A stretch of DNA of 64,000 bases from Halorubrum coriense DSM 10284 (lineage in GTDB: Archaea; Halobacteriota; Halobacteria; Halobacteriales; Haloferacaceae), in contig NZ_AOJL01000013.1 of assembly GCF_000337035.1 (NCBI RefSeq), forward strand, positions 18,024 to 82,023. Direction: 5' to 3'. The notes below the pieces were generated by a model, which saw only the letters and a list, made by a program, of their open reading frames with translations, was not told where the DNA came from and did no database searches. Both the position numbers and the translations under genes were made by a program. Below, piece after piece: positions 17,392-27,356 of the stretch; within the stretch, counting starts at the first letter, position 1, and the number at the start of each line of letters is the position of its first letter.

Positions 17392-17688
17392 CTACGCCCG
17401 CCGCGACTGCGCGCCCGCCGCCTCGTCCGTGCGCCGCAACAGCGCCCGTCCGGGGGCGCGGTCGCGGACCGGCGCGTCGCCGAGGTAGTCGACGAGCGCG
17501 TCCCGGAGCAGGGCGACGCCCTCGTCGTCGAGCGCCGCCCCCCGCTCTATCGACTCGATCGGGCGGCGGTACGCGGGGTCCTCGTCGGTCGCGTTCCGCG
17601 CGGCGTCGAGCAGCGCGGCGTGAGCCACCCACGCCTCTTCCCGGGAGGCCGTCGGCGCCGGCGGCTCGTCTGTCGTGGGAGGGGTCAT
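17392..17688 (-). CDS. Small conserved haloarchaeal protein, unknown function
   Basis: A 98-residue soluble, alpha-helical, charged protein (EEAWVAHAALLDAARNA, GVALLRDALVDYLGDAPVRDR). The start MTPPTTDEPPAPT at 17688 is preferred over one seven codons upstream. Similar short helical DUF proteins occur across haloarchaea, but I cannot name the family with confidence. It is convergent with the HdrD-like gene. Confidence 0.65.
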   Translation of the reverse strand: MTPPTTDEPPAPTASREEAWVAHAALLDAARNATDEDPAYRRPIESIERGAALDDEGVALLRDALVDYLGDAPVRDRAPGRALLRRTDEAAGAQSRRA

Positions 17689-17817
17689 TCGTCCGGCTTC
17701 TCCCGTCACGGGGACTTAAAACTACGTCTCGGTTCGCGGTCTGCGGCGACGGCGCGCCGCCGATTTCGGTCGCCGCCGCTTTCCGTCGCCCACCGCCCCT
17801 CGGCCGCAGCGAGACGG

Positions 17818-17910
17818 ATTATATAGTAATATATAGAATATGTACCAAAATATAGCGCTATTTGGCCGTACGCGACCCCCCGTACCGTTCATAGCATACT
17901 ACTTAACCGG
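17818..17910 (+). promoter_or_regulatory. AT-rich promoter/operator region of the pst operon
   Basis: A strikingly AT-rich stretch in GC-rich surroundings. It includes TATATAGTAATATATAG (about 17820-17836) and a perfect 10-base palindrome ATAGCGCTAT at 17852-17861. A TATA-like TACTTAA lies about 28 bases before the pstS ATG, which would make the transcript almost leaderless. The palindrome is a candidate site for a phosphate-responsive regulator; the regulator is not identified. Confidence 0.5.
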
Positions 17911-17929
17911 AACTCGCCCATCTCGGGTG

Positions 17930-18922
17930 ATGGCTTCCAGCCACGACGCGGACGCAACGGGAATCACTCGGCGGAAATCGCTCGCGGCTATCGCCAGCGC
18001 GGGGGCGCTCGGACTCGCCGGCTGTACGCAGAGCGGAGACGGCGGCGACGGCGGCGACGAGCTCTCCGGACCGATCAACATCGCCGGGTCGAGTACGGTG
18101 TTCCCGCTGATGAGCGCGATCATGGAGGACTTCGCCGAGCAGCACCCCGGCGTCGACCCCGACATCAGCTCGACGGGCTCGGGCGGCGGGTTCTCGAACT
18201 TCTTCTGTACGGGCGACACCGACTTCAACAACGCGAGCCGCCCGATCCAGCCGGAAGAGGAGGAGCTGTGCGCGGACAACGGCGTCGAATACGTCGAACT
18301 CATCGCGGCGACTGACGCGCTCACCGTCGTCGTCAACCCCGACGCGGACTGGATCGACTCGCTCACCACCGAGGAACTCGCACAGATCTGGAAGTCGGAC
18401 CCCGTCCAGACGTGGGACGAGGTCCGCGACGAGTTCCCGAACGAGGAGATCGAGCGGTTCGGCGCCGCCGACACCTCCGGCACGTACGACTACTTCATCG
18501 AGGCGATCCTCGGCGAGGAGGGCCACACCGGTGACTACCAGGCGACCGAGCAGGACAACACGATCGCGCAGGGCGTCTCCGGCAGCGAGTACGCCATCGG
18601 CTACTTCGGGTTCGCGTACTACTTCCAGAACCCCGACCAACTGAAGGCGCTCGGGATCGACGACGGCGACGGGCCGGTCGAGCCGAGCCTCGAAACGGCT
18701 TCGTCGGGCGAGTACACGCCGCTCTCCCGGCCGCTGTTCACCTACCCGTCCATCGAGTCGCTGGGCGAGGAGCACATCGCGGAGTTCGCCCGCTACTTCG
18801 TCGAGCAGACGACGAACGAGGACCTCGTCGCCGGCGACGTCGGCTACGTGCCAGCCACCGAGGAGACGCAGGAAGAGCAGCTGCAGACCCTCGAAGACGC
18901 GATCGAACAGGCGCAGGGCTGA
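17930..18922 (+). CDS. pstS: Phosphate ABC transporter substrate-binding lipoprotein PstS
   Basis: A 330-residue exported phosphate-binding protein. The N-terminus has a Tat motif (TRRKSLAAIA) and lipobox (LGLAGC), so it is predicted to be Tat-exported and lipid-anchored outside the membrane. A Gly/Asp linker follows. The phosphate-binding signatures INIAGSSTVFPLM, DISSTGSGGGF and ADTSGTYDYF are present. The start is the ATG at 17930 (MASSHDADATG). It is followed after 56 bases by pstC, then pstA and pstB. Confidence 0.95.
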   Translation: MASSHDADATGITRRKSLAAIASAGALGLAGCTQSGDGGDGGDELSGPINIAGSSTVFPLMSAIMEDFAEQHPGVDPDISSTGSGGGFSNFFCTGDTDFNNASRPIQPEEEELCADNGVEYVELIAATDALTVVVNPDADWIDSLTTEELAQIWKSDPVQTWDEVRDEFPNEEIERFGAADTSGTYDYFIEAILGEEGHTGDYQATEQDNTIAQGVSGSEYAIGYFGFAYYFQNPDQLKALGIDDGDGPVEPSLETASSGEYTPLSRPLFTYPSIESLGEEHIAEFARYFVEQTTNEDLVAGDVGYVPATEETQEEQLQTLEDAIEQAQG

Positions 18923-18978
18923 GCCCACGCGATGAACCGGTGTATTGATTTACGACAGCGTTCGATACCCCACCGTTC

Positions 18979-19953
18979 GTGACTGACAGCACAGAGAGTC
19001 CCGACCTGTCTCGACGGGGCGGGCTCACACGACTGAAAGAGGGAACATACGGCGGCCTGTTCGCGGCGTGCGCGGCGATCACCCTGCTCACGACGGCCGC
19101 GATCTTCGTCACGCTCTTGTCGGACGCGGTGGTGTTTTTCCGCTCGATCCCGATAGCCGAGTTCCTCGCCGGCACTAACTGGAGCCCGAACCCGGCGGGT
19201 GGCGGGCAGGCGTTCGGCATCGTCCCGCTGTTGATCGGGACGATCACGGTGACGGTCACGGCGGCGTTCATCTCGATTCCGGTAGGGACGCTCACCGCCA
19301 TCTACCTCAGCGAGTACGCGACCCCGAACGCCCGGTCGATCCTGAAACCCCTGCTGGAGATCCTCGCCGGGATCCCGACGGTCGTGTACGGCTACTTCGC
19401 GCTCGTGTACGTCACCCCGGCGCTGAAGGCGACGCTGTTCCCGGAGATGAGCACCTTCAACGCGCTCGCGGCGTCGATCATGGTCGGCATCATGACGATC
19501 CCGATGGTGTCGTCGATATCCGAGGACGCCATGAGCGCGGTACCCGACGAACTCCGTCAGGCCGGCTACGGCCTCGGTGCCACGAAGTTCGAGGTCTCGA
19601 CCGGGATCGTCGTCCCGGCGTCGATCTCCGGGATCGCCTCCTCGTACATCCTCGCCGTCTCCCGTGCCATCGGCGAGACGATGATCGTCGTCGTCGCGAT
19701 GGGCGCGCAGGCGCGGATGCCCGAGGTCCAGCAGGCGCTCTTCGGTATCCCGTTCGTCAATCCCGCCGACGTCCTCTTACAGTCCGGAATGACGATCACC
19801 GTCGCGATGGTCCAGATCACCGGCGGCGACCTCACCGGCGGGACGCTCCCGTACAACTCGATGTTCGCGCTCGGTCTCGCGCTGTTCGCGGTAACGCTCG
19901 TTATGAACGTAATCAGTGATATCATCGCGCAACGCTACCGGGAGGAGTACTGA
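18979..19953 (+). CDS. pstC: Phosphate ABC transporter permease PstC
   Basis: A 324-residue permease starting at GTG 18979, with six membrane helices. The binding-protein-dependent transport signature reads PDELRQAGYGLGATKFEVSTGIVVPASISGI, and SRAIGETMIVVVAMG is the usual last-helix motif. Its stop overlaps the ATG of pstA by one base. Confidence 0.94.
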   Translation: MTDSTESPDLSRRGGLTRLKEGTYGGLFAACAAITLLTTAAIFVTLLSDAVVFFRSIPIAEFLAGTNWSPNPAGGGQAFGIVPLLIGTITVTVTAAFISIPVGTLTAIYLSEYATPNARSILKPLLEILAGIPTVVYGYFALVYVTPALKATLFPEMSTFNALAASIMVGIMTIPMVSSISEDAMSAVPDELRQAGYGLGATKFEVSTGIVVPASISGIASSYILAVSRAIGETMIVVVAMGAQARMPEVQQALFGIPFVNPADVLLQSGMTITVAMVQITGGDLTGGTLPYNSMFALGLALFAVTLVMNVISDIIAQRYREEY

Positions 19954-21719
19954 TGGCGACCGACAACGCGAACGCGGACGGGTTCGGCGAGGTCAGTCGG
20001 GTCCGCGGGATCGTCTTCGAGTACCTCTCCTTCGGCGCGAGCGTGTTCGGACTCGTCGCTCTCGGCGTGCTGCTCGTGTACGTCGCGATCGACGCCTTCG
20101 ACCTCGCGAACGCCAGCCCCGAGTGGCTGTTGACCTACTTCCTCACGCTCGTCGTCCCCTTCCTCGCGTTCTGTCTGTACAGCGCGAACGACCGCGGGGT
20201 CACCCGGCGCGCGCTCGGCGCGCTCGGGGGCGGCCTCGTCGCCGTCGCCGCGCTGTTCACCGCGGTCGAGACGCTCGTCTCGCCGATCCCCCGACTCAAC
20301 TGGCAGCTCGCGTACCTCTTCGTCGTCGGGGCTCCGGCCACCGCGTACCTCGCGTACGTCGGGAGCGGCGGCCGCGTCGGAGCGGTCGGCTTCGGGCTCC
20401 TCGGTCGGCTCGTCGGCGGCGTCGCCATCGGGCTCGCGGTCGGCACGCTGTTTCTGGTGTTCGACCCGCTGCTGTGGTTCCTCGCGTACACGCTCGGCGT
20501 CCTCCCGGCCGTCGGGCTGTACGCGGTCGGCCGGCGTCGGTCGACGCCCCGAGCGCAGACCGCGGCGGCACCGGTCGGCCTCGCGGGACTGATCGCCGCG
20601 GTGGTCCTCCGCGACGTGGTCTCCACGTACCCGTCGGACCTCATCATCTACCTCTGGACGGTCGCGGTCCCGGTCGCGGCCGCCGGGGGGCTCCTCGTCG
20701 CCGGCCGCCGCGGACGAACCGCCGCGGCCGTCGTCGCCGGCCTCCCGCTCGCCGTCGCGACCGCCGGGGGATTCCTCGCCGCGGGCGCCGGGCTCCCGGC
20801 TCCCACGGTCCTCCTCGTGCTCGTCCTGACCGGCGTCCCGACCGCGGCGTACGTCTCTCGCGTGGTCGACGCCGGGGAGGGTCTCGCCGGTCTCGGGCTC
20901 CCGCTCCTCCTCGGTGCGGGCGTGATCGCCGGGGCCCTGATCGTCGAGGCGTGGGGCGTTCCGGCCCCCGACCCGTGGCTCGACGGGTCGTTCCTCACCG
21001 GGGCACCCTCTCGGACGCCGACCGACGCCGGGCTCTATCCGGCGATCGTCGGGTCCGTCATCATCATCGCGTTGGTCGCCGTGCTGTCGTTCGCACTCGG
21101 CGTCGGCACGTCCGTCTTCCTCGAGGAGTACACGCCCGAGAGCGGTCCGCTCGGCACGCTGACGCGGATCCTTCAGGTCAACATCGCGAACCTCGCGGCG
21201 GTCCCGTCGGTCGTTTACGGGCTCCTCGGCCTGGGACTCTTCGCGAACCTCCTCGGACTCGGCATCGGGACGGCGGTGACCGCGGCGCTGACGCTGTCGC
21301 TCCTCATCCTGCCGATCACGATCATCTCCGCACAGGAGGCGATCCGGTCGGTGCCGGACGACCTCCGGCGGGGCTCCGACGCCATGGGCGCGACACGCTG
21401 GCAGACGACGAAGAACGTCGTGCTCCCCGAGGCGATGCCGGGCGTCCTCACCGGGACGATCCTCGCGCTCGGCCGGGCCATCGGCGAGACCGCGCCGCTG
21501 ATCATGATCGGTGCGGCGACGACGGTGTTCAGAGCGCCGGACAGCCTGTTTAGCCGGTTCAGCGCCATGCCGATGCAGATCTACACGTGGGCGGGCTTCC
21601 CGCAGGCCGACTTCCGGTACGGCGTCGTCGCCGCGGGCGTTATCACGCTGCTGATCATTCTTGTCGGCATGAACGGAACGGCCATCCTGCTGCGGAACCG
21701 CGCGGAACGGGGGAGTTAA
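19953..21719 (+). CDS. pstA: Phosphate ABC transporter permease PstA with large N-terminal membrane extension
   Basis: A 588-residue protein, about twice the usual PstA length of roughly 290. The C-terminal half (from about residue 345) is a normal PstA permease with [29 protein letters not shown], the EAA-like loop [31 protein letters not shown] and [14 protein letters not shown]. The N-terminal 340 residues form about ten extra hydrophobic helices of unknown role. Coupled to pstC by a TGATG overlap and one base from pstB. Confidence 0.92.
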   Translation: MATDNANADGFGEVSRVRGIVFEYLSFGASVFGLVALGVLLVYVAIDAFDLANASPEWLLTYFLTLVVPFLAFCLYSANDRGVTRRALGALGGGLVAVAALFTAVETLVSPIPRLNWQLAYLFVVGAPATAYLAYVGSGGRVGAVGFGLLGRLVGGVAIGLAVGTLFLVFDPLLWFLAYTLGVLPAVGLYAVGRRRSTPRAQTAAAPVGLAGLIAAVVLRDVVSTYPSDLIIYLWTVAVPVAAAGGLLVAGRRGRTAAAVVAGLPLAVATAGGFLAAGAGLPAPTVLLVLVLTGVPTAAYVSRVVDAGEGLAGLGLPLLLGAGVIAGALIVEAWGVPAPDPWLDGSFLTGAPSRTPTDAGLYPAIVGSVIIIALVAVLSFALGVGTSVFLEEYTPESGPLGTLTRILQVNIANLAAVPSVVYGLLGLGLFANLLGLGIGTAVTAALTLSLLILPITIISAQEAIRSVPDDLRRGSDAMGATRWQTTKNVVLPEAMPGVLTGTILALGRAIGETAPLIMIGAATTVFRAPDSLFSRFSAMPMQIYTWAGFPQADFRYGVVAAGVITLLIILVGMNGTAILLRNRAERGS

Positions 21720-21720
21720 C

Positions 21721-22554
21721 ATGAGCAACACGACATCAGACGACTCGCTGATCACGACGGAGGTACAGGCGGACTCGAACGACGACCGCGCGGCATCCGC
21801 CGCCGAAACCGCGGTGGCGGCGCGCGACCTGAACGTCTACTACGGCGACGAACGGGCGATCGACGACGTGACGATGGAGATCCCCGAGAAGCGGGTCACC
21901 GCGCTCATCGGCCCCTCGGGCTGCGGGAAGTCGACGTTCCTCCGGTGTATCAACCGGATGAACGACATGATCGAGATCTGCCGCGTCGATGGCGACGTGG
22001 AGTTCGGCGGCAAGAACGTGTATGACACCGACGTCGACCCCGTCGCCTTACGCCGGAAGATCGGGATGGTGTTCCAGAAGCCGAACCCGTTCCCGAAGTC
22101 GATCCGCGACAACGTCGCGTACGGGCTGAAGATACAGGGATTCGACGGCGATGTCGACAAGCGCGTCGAGGAGTCGCTGAAGGGGGCGGCGCTGTGGGAC
22201 GAGGTGAAAGACCAGCTCGACTCCTCGGGGCTCGAACTGTCCGGCGGCCAACAGCAGCGCCTCTGTATCGCTCGCGCCATCGCGCCGGACCCGGAGGTCA
22301 TCCTGATGGACGAGCCGACTTCGGCGCTGGACCCCGTGGCGGCCTCGAAGATCGAGGACCTGATCGACGACCTCGCAGAACAGTACACCGTCATCATCGT
22401 CACCCACAATATGCAGCAGGCGGCCCGTATCTCGGACCGGACCGCCGTGTTCCTCACGGGCGGCGAGCTCGTCGAGTACGACGACACCGCGAAGATCTTC
22501 GAGGACCCCGAAGAGCAGCGCGTCGAGGACTACATCACGGGCAAGTTCGGGTAA
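21721..22554 (+). CDS. pstB: Phosphate ABC transporter ATPase PstB
   Basis: A 277-residue ATPase with Walker [10 protein letters not shown], the PstB-specific [10 protein letters not shown]-loop [11 protein letters not shown], signature [13 protein letters not shown] and Walker [14 protein letters not shown]. The extra acidic N-terminus of about 35 residues is a common haloarchaeal feature. No phoU follows; the next gene is an antiporter after a gap of about 150 bases. Confidence 0.95.
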   Translation: MSNTTSDDSLITTEVQADSNDDRAASAAETAVAARDLNVYYGDERAIDDVTMEIPEKRVTALIGPSGCGKSTFLRCINRMNDMIEICRVDGDVEFGGKNVYDTDVDPVALRRKIGMVFQKPNPFPKSIRDNVAYGLKIQGFDGDVDKRVEESLKGAALWDEVKDQLDSSGLELSGGQQQRLCIARAIAPDPEVILMDEPTSALDPVAASKIEDLIDDLAEQYTVIIVTHNMQQAARISDRTAVFLTGGELVEYDDTAKIFEDPEEQRVEDYITGKFG

Positions 22555-22710
22555 CGTCCCCCGAAACCCATCCGGAGATCCGGGAGGGTCCCCGACGCGG
22601 CGCGGTCGTCACACGCGGCGAGCGCTGCGCGGCGGACTGACGCACGGGCGACCGGATCGACCCGAGCGCTTCCGGAATCACTAATCGGCTCCGTGCGCAC
22701 TGATCGCACG

Positions 22711-23763
22711 GTGACGCTACTCTACGAGCTCATCGGCGACCAGTCGCTCGTCGTCTGGGTCGCGCTCGGCCTGGTCGGCTTCCTGTTGACTTGGAAGGGC
22801 GCGAACGTCGTCGAGTCCACGACCTCGAAGATCAGCGACCACTTCGGCGTCTCGCAGGCGATACAGGGCGGCCTGATCGTCGCGGCCGCGACCTCGTTCC
22901 CCGAGCTCGCGATCATCGTGATCTCCGTCTTGGTCCTCGGGGAGTTCGGCGTCGGCGCCGGGGCGCTCATCGGCACGGCGGTGTTCAACATCTTGGTCAT
23001 CCCTGCCGCCGTCGCCGTGACGAGCGGCGACACGACGACGACGCAGGGAATCGTCTACCGCGACGCCATCTTCTACACCGTCGCGGTCCTCGCGCTCTTC
23101 GGCGTGATCGCCTTGGGCGTCCTCGGCACCGACGGGCGGGAGCTCGCGCGGATCACCCCGCAGATGGGCGTCGGACTCTTGGTGTTATACGGCGTGTACG
23201 TGGTCCTTCTCGTCGGCGGCAAAAGCGGCGCGTCGGACCGGACGCGGACCGAGTCGACGAACGTCCCGAAGCAGCTCGGCCTATTTGCGGGCGGGTTGGC
23301 CGTCGTGCTCGTCGGCGTCGAGTCGATGATCGGCATGACGCTCCAGGTTGCCGACGCGCTCGGCGCGCCGCCGTTCCTGATCTCCGTGACCGTGCTGTCC
23401 GTGCTGAGTTCGTTCCCCGACCTCCTCGTCGGCGTGAAGATGGGGCAGGCGGGGGACAAGCGCGCGGCGGTCGCCAACGTCTTCGGGACGAACACGTTCA
23501 ACCTCGTCGCGGCGCTGCCGATCGGCGTCATCCTCGCGGGTGGCGTGTCGATCGGCTTCCTCACCTCCGTCCCCCTGCTCCTGTTCCTGTTTTACACGAC
23601 GCTCGTCGTCGTGGTGCTGTCCGCGACAGACTTCGAGATATCCACCGAGGAGGGGTACGTCTTCCTCGCGATGTATGCCGTGTTCCTCGGCTGGATGACG
23701 ACCGAGGCGCTCGGCATCACCGCGCTGTTGACCGAGTCGACGCTCCGGACGATCGTCGGGTGA
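22711..23763 (+). CDS. Sodium/calcium antiporter (CaCA family)
   Basis: A 350-residue membrane exchanger with about ten helices in two inverted repeats. Alpha-repeat 1 is AAATSFPELAIIVISV with GTAVFNILVIPA. Alpha-repeat 2 is LSVLSSFPDLLVGVKMG with NVFGTNTFNLVAALPIG. Both acidic ion-coordinating positions are kept as PE and PD. I use the GTG at 22711 (VTLLYELIGDQ); a GTG six codons upstream at 22693 is also possible. Confidence 0.9.
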   Translation: MTLLYELIGDQSLVVWVALGLVGFLLTWKGANVVESTTSKISDHFGVSQAIQGGLIVAAATSFPELAIIVISVLVLGEFGVGAGALIGTAVFNILVIPAAVAVTSGDTTTTQGIVYRDAIFYTVAVLALFGVIALGVLGTDGRELARITPQMGVGLLVLYGVYVVLLVGGKSGASDRTRTESTNVPKQLGLFAGGLAVVLVGVESMIGMTLQVADALGAPPFLISVTVLSVLSSFPDLLVGVKMGQAGDKRAAVANVFGTNTFNLVAALPIGVILAGGVSIGFLTSVPLLLFLFYTTLVVVVLSATDFEISTEEGYVFLAMYAVFLGWMTTEALGITALLTESTLRTIVG

Positions 23764-23839
23764 CCGACCGCGCTCGCCCCTCGAGAAACCTTCCTGTTCT
23801 TCCGTTAGAATCAAACCGGCACGCGACCCATCGTAGGGC

Positions 23840-24259
23840 ATGAGCGCCGAACAGCAGGAACGGGCCGTCCGGTGTCTGGTCGCGAAGGTCGGGCTCGACG
23901 GGCACGACCGGGGCGCACACGTGATCGCGCGAGCGTTCCGCGACGCCGGCTTCGAGGTCGTCTACTCCGGGCTCCACCGAGCGCCGGAGGACATCGTTCA
24001 GGCGGCGGTGCAAGAGGACGTCGACGTGCTCGGCATCTCGATCCTCTCGGGCGCGCACAACACGCTCGTCCCGAAGGTAATCGAGGGGCTCAAAGAGTAC
24101 GACGCGTTCGACGACACGTTGGTCCTCGTCGGTGGGATCGTCCCGGACGAAGACGAGACCGAGCTGAAAGAACTCGGCGTCGCCGAGGTGTTCGGCCCCG
24201 GGACCCCAATGGAGGAGACGATCGAGTTCATCCGGAACAACGTCCCGGAGCGCGCGTAG
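23840..24259 (+). CDS. Methylmalonyl-CoA mutase B12-binding subunit
   Basis: A 139-residue cobalamin-binding protein. The DxHxxG cobalt-ligating motif reads KVGLDGHDRGAHVI (His about residue 28), followed by ILSGAHNTL and VLVGGIVPDED, as in the small subunit of split archaeal methylmalonyl-CoA mutase. It is directly followed by meaB with no gap. The large catalytic subunit is not in this window, so it is encoded elsewhere. The enzyme converts methylmalonyl-CoA and succinyl-CoA. Confidence 0.93.
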   Translation: MSAEQQERAVRCLVAKVGLDGHDRGAHVIARAFRDAGFEVVYSGLHRAPEDIVQAAVQEDVDVLGISILSGAHNTLVPKVIEGLKEYDAFDDTLVLVGGIVPDEDETELKELGVAEVFGPGTPMEETIEFIRNNVPERA

Positions 24260-25420
24260 ATGGCCGGGCCGGACGCACCCGCGTTCGCGGACGCGCCGAC
24301 GCTCTCCGACGCGGACGCCGCGCTCGTCGAGGACCTCCTTTCCGGGAGCCACCGCGCGCTCGCCCGCGTCATCACGAAGATCGAGAACCGAACCCCGGGG
24401 TACCGGGCGATCGTCTCCGCGCTCCACGAGCACACCGGCGGCGCGGACGTGATCGGGATCACGGGCTCGCCCGGTGCCGGGAAGTCGACGCTCGTCGACA
24501 AGTTGGCCGCCGCCTACCGCGAGCGCGGCGACACGGTCGGCGTGATCGCGGTTGACCCGTCCTCGCCGTACACCGGCGGGGCCGTCCTCGGCGACCGCAT
24601 CCGGATGGGATCGAACGTCGGCGACATGGACGTGTTCTTCCGGTCGATGAGCGCGCGCGGCCAGCTCGGGGGCCTCTCGACCGCGACCGCGGACGCCGTG
24701 AAGGCGCTCGACGCGTTCGGGAAAGACGTGGTCGTGCTGGAGACCGTCGGCGCCGGACAAAACGAGGTCGACGTGGTCCGCACGGCCGACACGGTCGCCG
24801 TGCTGGTCCAGCCCGGCTCCGGCGACGACGTCCAGACGCTGAAGGCCGGCATCCTCGAGATCGGCGACGTGTTCGTCGTCAACAAGGCCGACATGGACGG
24901 CGCACAGCGGACTGTGGCCGAATTAGAGGAGATGGTCCACCGCCGCGAGGGGGGAACGACGGGCCGCAACGCTGGTCACCACGGCGCGACCTCGACTGCC
25001 TCGACCGGCGGCGGTCCCACGAAGGGGTCCCGCGACGACGATCACGCGGCGGCCGAGGGGGGCGGCTCGGGAGACGCCGGCGACTCGTGGACACCCGAGG
25101 TCTTAGAGACCGTCGCGAACAGTGGCGAGGGCGTCGGGTCGCTGATCGAGGCGTTCGACGCGCACGCGGCGTACCTCCGTGAGTCCGGCGAGATCGAGAC
25201 GACCGAACGCCGCCGGTACGCCGAGGAGATCCGCACCCTCGTTCGGGCCGACGTGGGGGCGCTCGCGACCGCCGAGATCGAGCGCCGCGGCGGGATCGAC
25301 CGCCTCGCGGAGCGGGTCCGCGACCGCGAGACGGACCCCTACGCCGTCGCGGAGGCGATCGTGGGACCGATCGCTGACTGCGTCGACGGTGAACGCGCGG
25401 ACGGCGACCGCGACGCCTGA
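24260..25420 (+). CDS. meaB: Methylmalonyl-CoA mutase-associated GTPase MeaB
   Basis: A 386-residue G3E-family P-loop GTPase that protects and reloads the mutase with adenosylcobalamin. Walker A is GSPGAGKSTLVDKL, followed by AVDPSSPYTGGAVLGDRIRM, ETVGAGQNEVDV and NKAD. Between about residues 230 and 280 there is a low-complexity Gly/Thr/Asp/His insertion not found in bacterial MeaB. The C-terminal dimerisation helices are intact. The ATG follows the mutase subunit stop directly. Confidence 0.93.
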   Translation: MAGPDAPAFADAPTLSDADAALVEDLLSGSHRALARVITKIENRTPGYRAIVSALHEHTGGADVIGITGSPGAGKSTLVDKLAAAYRERGDTVGVIAVDPSSPYTGGAVLGDRIRMGSNVGDMDVFFRSMSARGQLGGLSTATADAVKALDAFGKDVVVLETVGAGQNEVDVVRTADTVAVLVQPGSGDDVQTLKAGILEIGDVFVVNKADMDGAQRTVAELEEMVHRREGGTTGRNAGHHGATSTASTGGGPTKGSRDDDHAAAEGGGSGDAGDSWTPEVLETVANSGEGVGSLIEAFDAHAAYLRESGEIETTERRRYAEEIRTLVRADVGALATAEIERRGGIDRLAERVRDRETDPYAVAEAIVGPIADCVDGERADGDRDA

Positions 25421-25541
25421 CTGCGAGGCCCCAATAGCGACCGCGACGACTGATTGCGGCCCCAGCCGACGCCCGCGGAACCGGCCCCGACGTACCGCCG
25501 CGTCCCACGGGTATAAGTCGCCAGCGAACCAACAGTTTGCC

Positions 25542-26489
25542 ATGAAGCTCAGGAACCTCCTCGGAAGCGCCGCCCTTGGCGTCGGCGCGCTCGCCGCTAT
25601 CAACACCGGCCTCCGGTACGAGGGCGAACTGGAGCCCCCGCTCGACGGCGACGACGGCACCTTCCGCTGGCGCGGGATGAACGTCGCCTACACCGAGGCG
25701 GGCGACCCCGACGACCGGACGCTCGTGTTGCTCCACGGGATCAACGCCGCCGGGTCTTCCGGCGAGTGGCGCGCGGTGTTCGACGACCTGGCGGTCGACT
25801 ACCACGTCGTCGCGCCCGACTTTCCCGGGTACGGTCGGTCCGACCGGCCGCCGCTGCGGTACTCCGCCGCGCTGTACGAGGACTTCGTCCACGACTTCCT
25901 CGCCGAGTTCGACGAGCCGGCCGTCGTCGCCTCCTCGCTGTCGGCCGCGTACGCGGCCGCCGCGGTCGACGACGCGGACGGCGGCGTCGAACTGAGCGGG
26001 TTCCTCGGGGTCTGTCCGACCGCGACCGCCGGACCGAGCCCGGCGAAGGGGTGGCTCCGCGAACTGCTCCGCGCGCCCCTAGTCGGGCAGGCGCTGTTCA
26101 ACGTCATCACGTCGAAGCCGTCGATCCGCTACTTCAACGCCGACCACGGCTACGACGACCCGGCGAACCCGAGCGCGGAGTGGACCGACTACGAGTGGCG
26201 CACGACCCACGTCGAGAACGCGCGGTTCGCGCCCGCGTCGTTCGTCTCCGGCACGCTCAACAGCGAGATCGACCTCGCCGCGGCGCTCGCGGACTTCGAC
26301 GTGCCGCCGACGATCGTCTGGGGCCGGGAGGCGACCGTGAGCCCCCTGACGGACGGCCGCGAGCTCGCGGACGCGGCCGACGCGCGCCTCGTCGTCTTCG
26401 ACCGCGCGCGGCTGCTCCCGCACGTCGAACACCCCGACCGGTTCGTCGAGACGGTCGAGGAGGCGCTCGTCGCCGGCGCGACGGCGTAG
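25542..26489 (+). CDS. Alpha/beta-hydrolase fold protein
   Basis: A 315-residue hydrolase. LVLLHGINAAG provides the oxyanion-hole strand, and DFPGYGRSDRPP is the usual loop after it. The nucleophile elbow seems to be VVASSLSAAYAAA, a degenerate form of GxSxG in which Ser lies between Ser and Leu. A late His is LPHVEHPDRFVETV. The N-terminus (LRNLLGSAALGVGALAAINTGL) is hydrophobic and may be a membrane anchor. Substrate unknown. Confidence 0.82.
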   Translation: MKLRNLLGSAALGVGALAAINTGLRYEGELEPPLDGDDGTFRWRGMNVAYTEAGDPDDRTLVLLHGINAAGSSGEWRAVFDDLAVDYHVVAPDFPGYGRSDRPPLRYSAALYEDFVHDFLAEFDEPAVVASSLSAAYAAAAVDDADGGVELSGFLGVCPTATAGPSPAKGWLRELLRAPLVGQALFNVITSKPSIRYFNADHGYDDPANPSAEWTDYEWRTTHVENARFAPASFVSGTLNSEIDLAAALADFDVPPTIVWGREATVSPLTDGRELADAADARLVVFDRARLLPHVEHPDRFVETVEEALVAGATA

Positions 26490-26567
26490 CGGCCGGTCCA
26501 GCCCGCGATTCTCAGCCCTGAATATCGAACGGCCACCGATAAATACGGTACCCTCGGAGGACTCCCC

Positions 26568-27326
26568 ATGACGGACACGTTTCGCCTCCTGTGCGTCGAC
26601 GACGAACCGGGGCTGGCCCGGCTCGTGGCGACGCACCTCGAACGAGACGACGACCTCGACTGCGAGGCCGCGGTCGAGACGGACCCCCGCGAGGCGCTCC
26701 GCCGGGTCGAGCGCGAGTCGTTCGACTGCGTCGTCAGCGACTACGACATGCCCGGCCTGACCGGCGTCGAACTGCTCTCGGCGGCGCGCGAGGTCGAGCC
26801 GGACCTCCCGTTCCTGCTCTTCTCCGCGACCGGCCCCGACGAGATCGCGGCCGAGATGATCCGCGCGGGCGTCAGCGACTACGTCTCGAAACACGGCGGG
26901 GTGGACGGTTACACCGCGCTGCTCCGTCGCGTCAAACGCGCCGAAGCGGGGGAGGACGGGCGCGGCGACGCCGGCTTCGAGGACGGTGCCGGCCGAGACG
27001 TCGCCCTCGACGGCGTCTGTACCGTGGGGCCGGACGGGACCTTCGAGTTCGTCGGCGAGGAGTACGGCGAGCTGTACGGGTACGACCCCGAGGAGCTCGA
27101 GGGCGAACCGTGGCAGCGGGTCCACCCCGACGCCGAGGTCGAGCACATCCGCACGCACATCATCCCGGTCGTGACCGACGGGGAGCGTTGGAGCGGGACG
27201 AGCACGGGGCTCCGCGCGGACGGGAGCCGGTTCGCCGAGTCGAAGATGGTGAGCACCACCGCGGACGACCGGCTCGTCATCTCGGTGTCGCCGCTCGACA
27301 CCGCCGCGCCCCCCGCCGACGACTGA
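26568..27326 (+). CDS. Response regulator receiver domain with PAS domain
   Basis: A 252-residue two-domain signalling protein. The receiver has the acidic pair LLCVDDEPG, the phospho-acceptor Asp in CVVSDYDMPGLTG and the Lys in YVSKHGG. A PAS domain follows from about residue 140 (VCTVGPDGTFEFVGEEYGELYGY). No DNA-binding or kinase domain is present, so the output is unknown, as for many haloarchaeal RR-PAS proteins. A TATA-like ATAAATAC lies about 30 bases before the ATG. Confidence 0.92.
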   Translation: MTDTFRLLCVDDEPGLARLVATHLERDDDLDCEAAVETDPREALRRVERESFDCVVSDYDMPGLTGVELLSAAREVEPDLPFLLFSATGPDEIAAEMIRAGVSDYVSKHGGVDGYTALLRRVKRAEAGEDGRGDAGFEDGAGRDVALDGVCTVGPDGTFEFVGEEYGELYGYDPEELEGEPWQRVHPDAEVEHIRTHIIPVVTDGERWSGTSTGLRADGSRFAESKMVSTTADDRLVISVSPLDTAAPPADD

Positions 27327-27356
27327 GCCGAACCGACGCCGGTTCGCGGCACTTCC

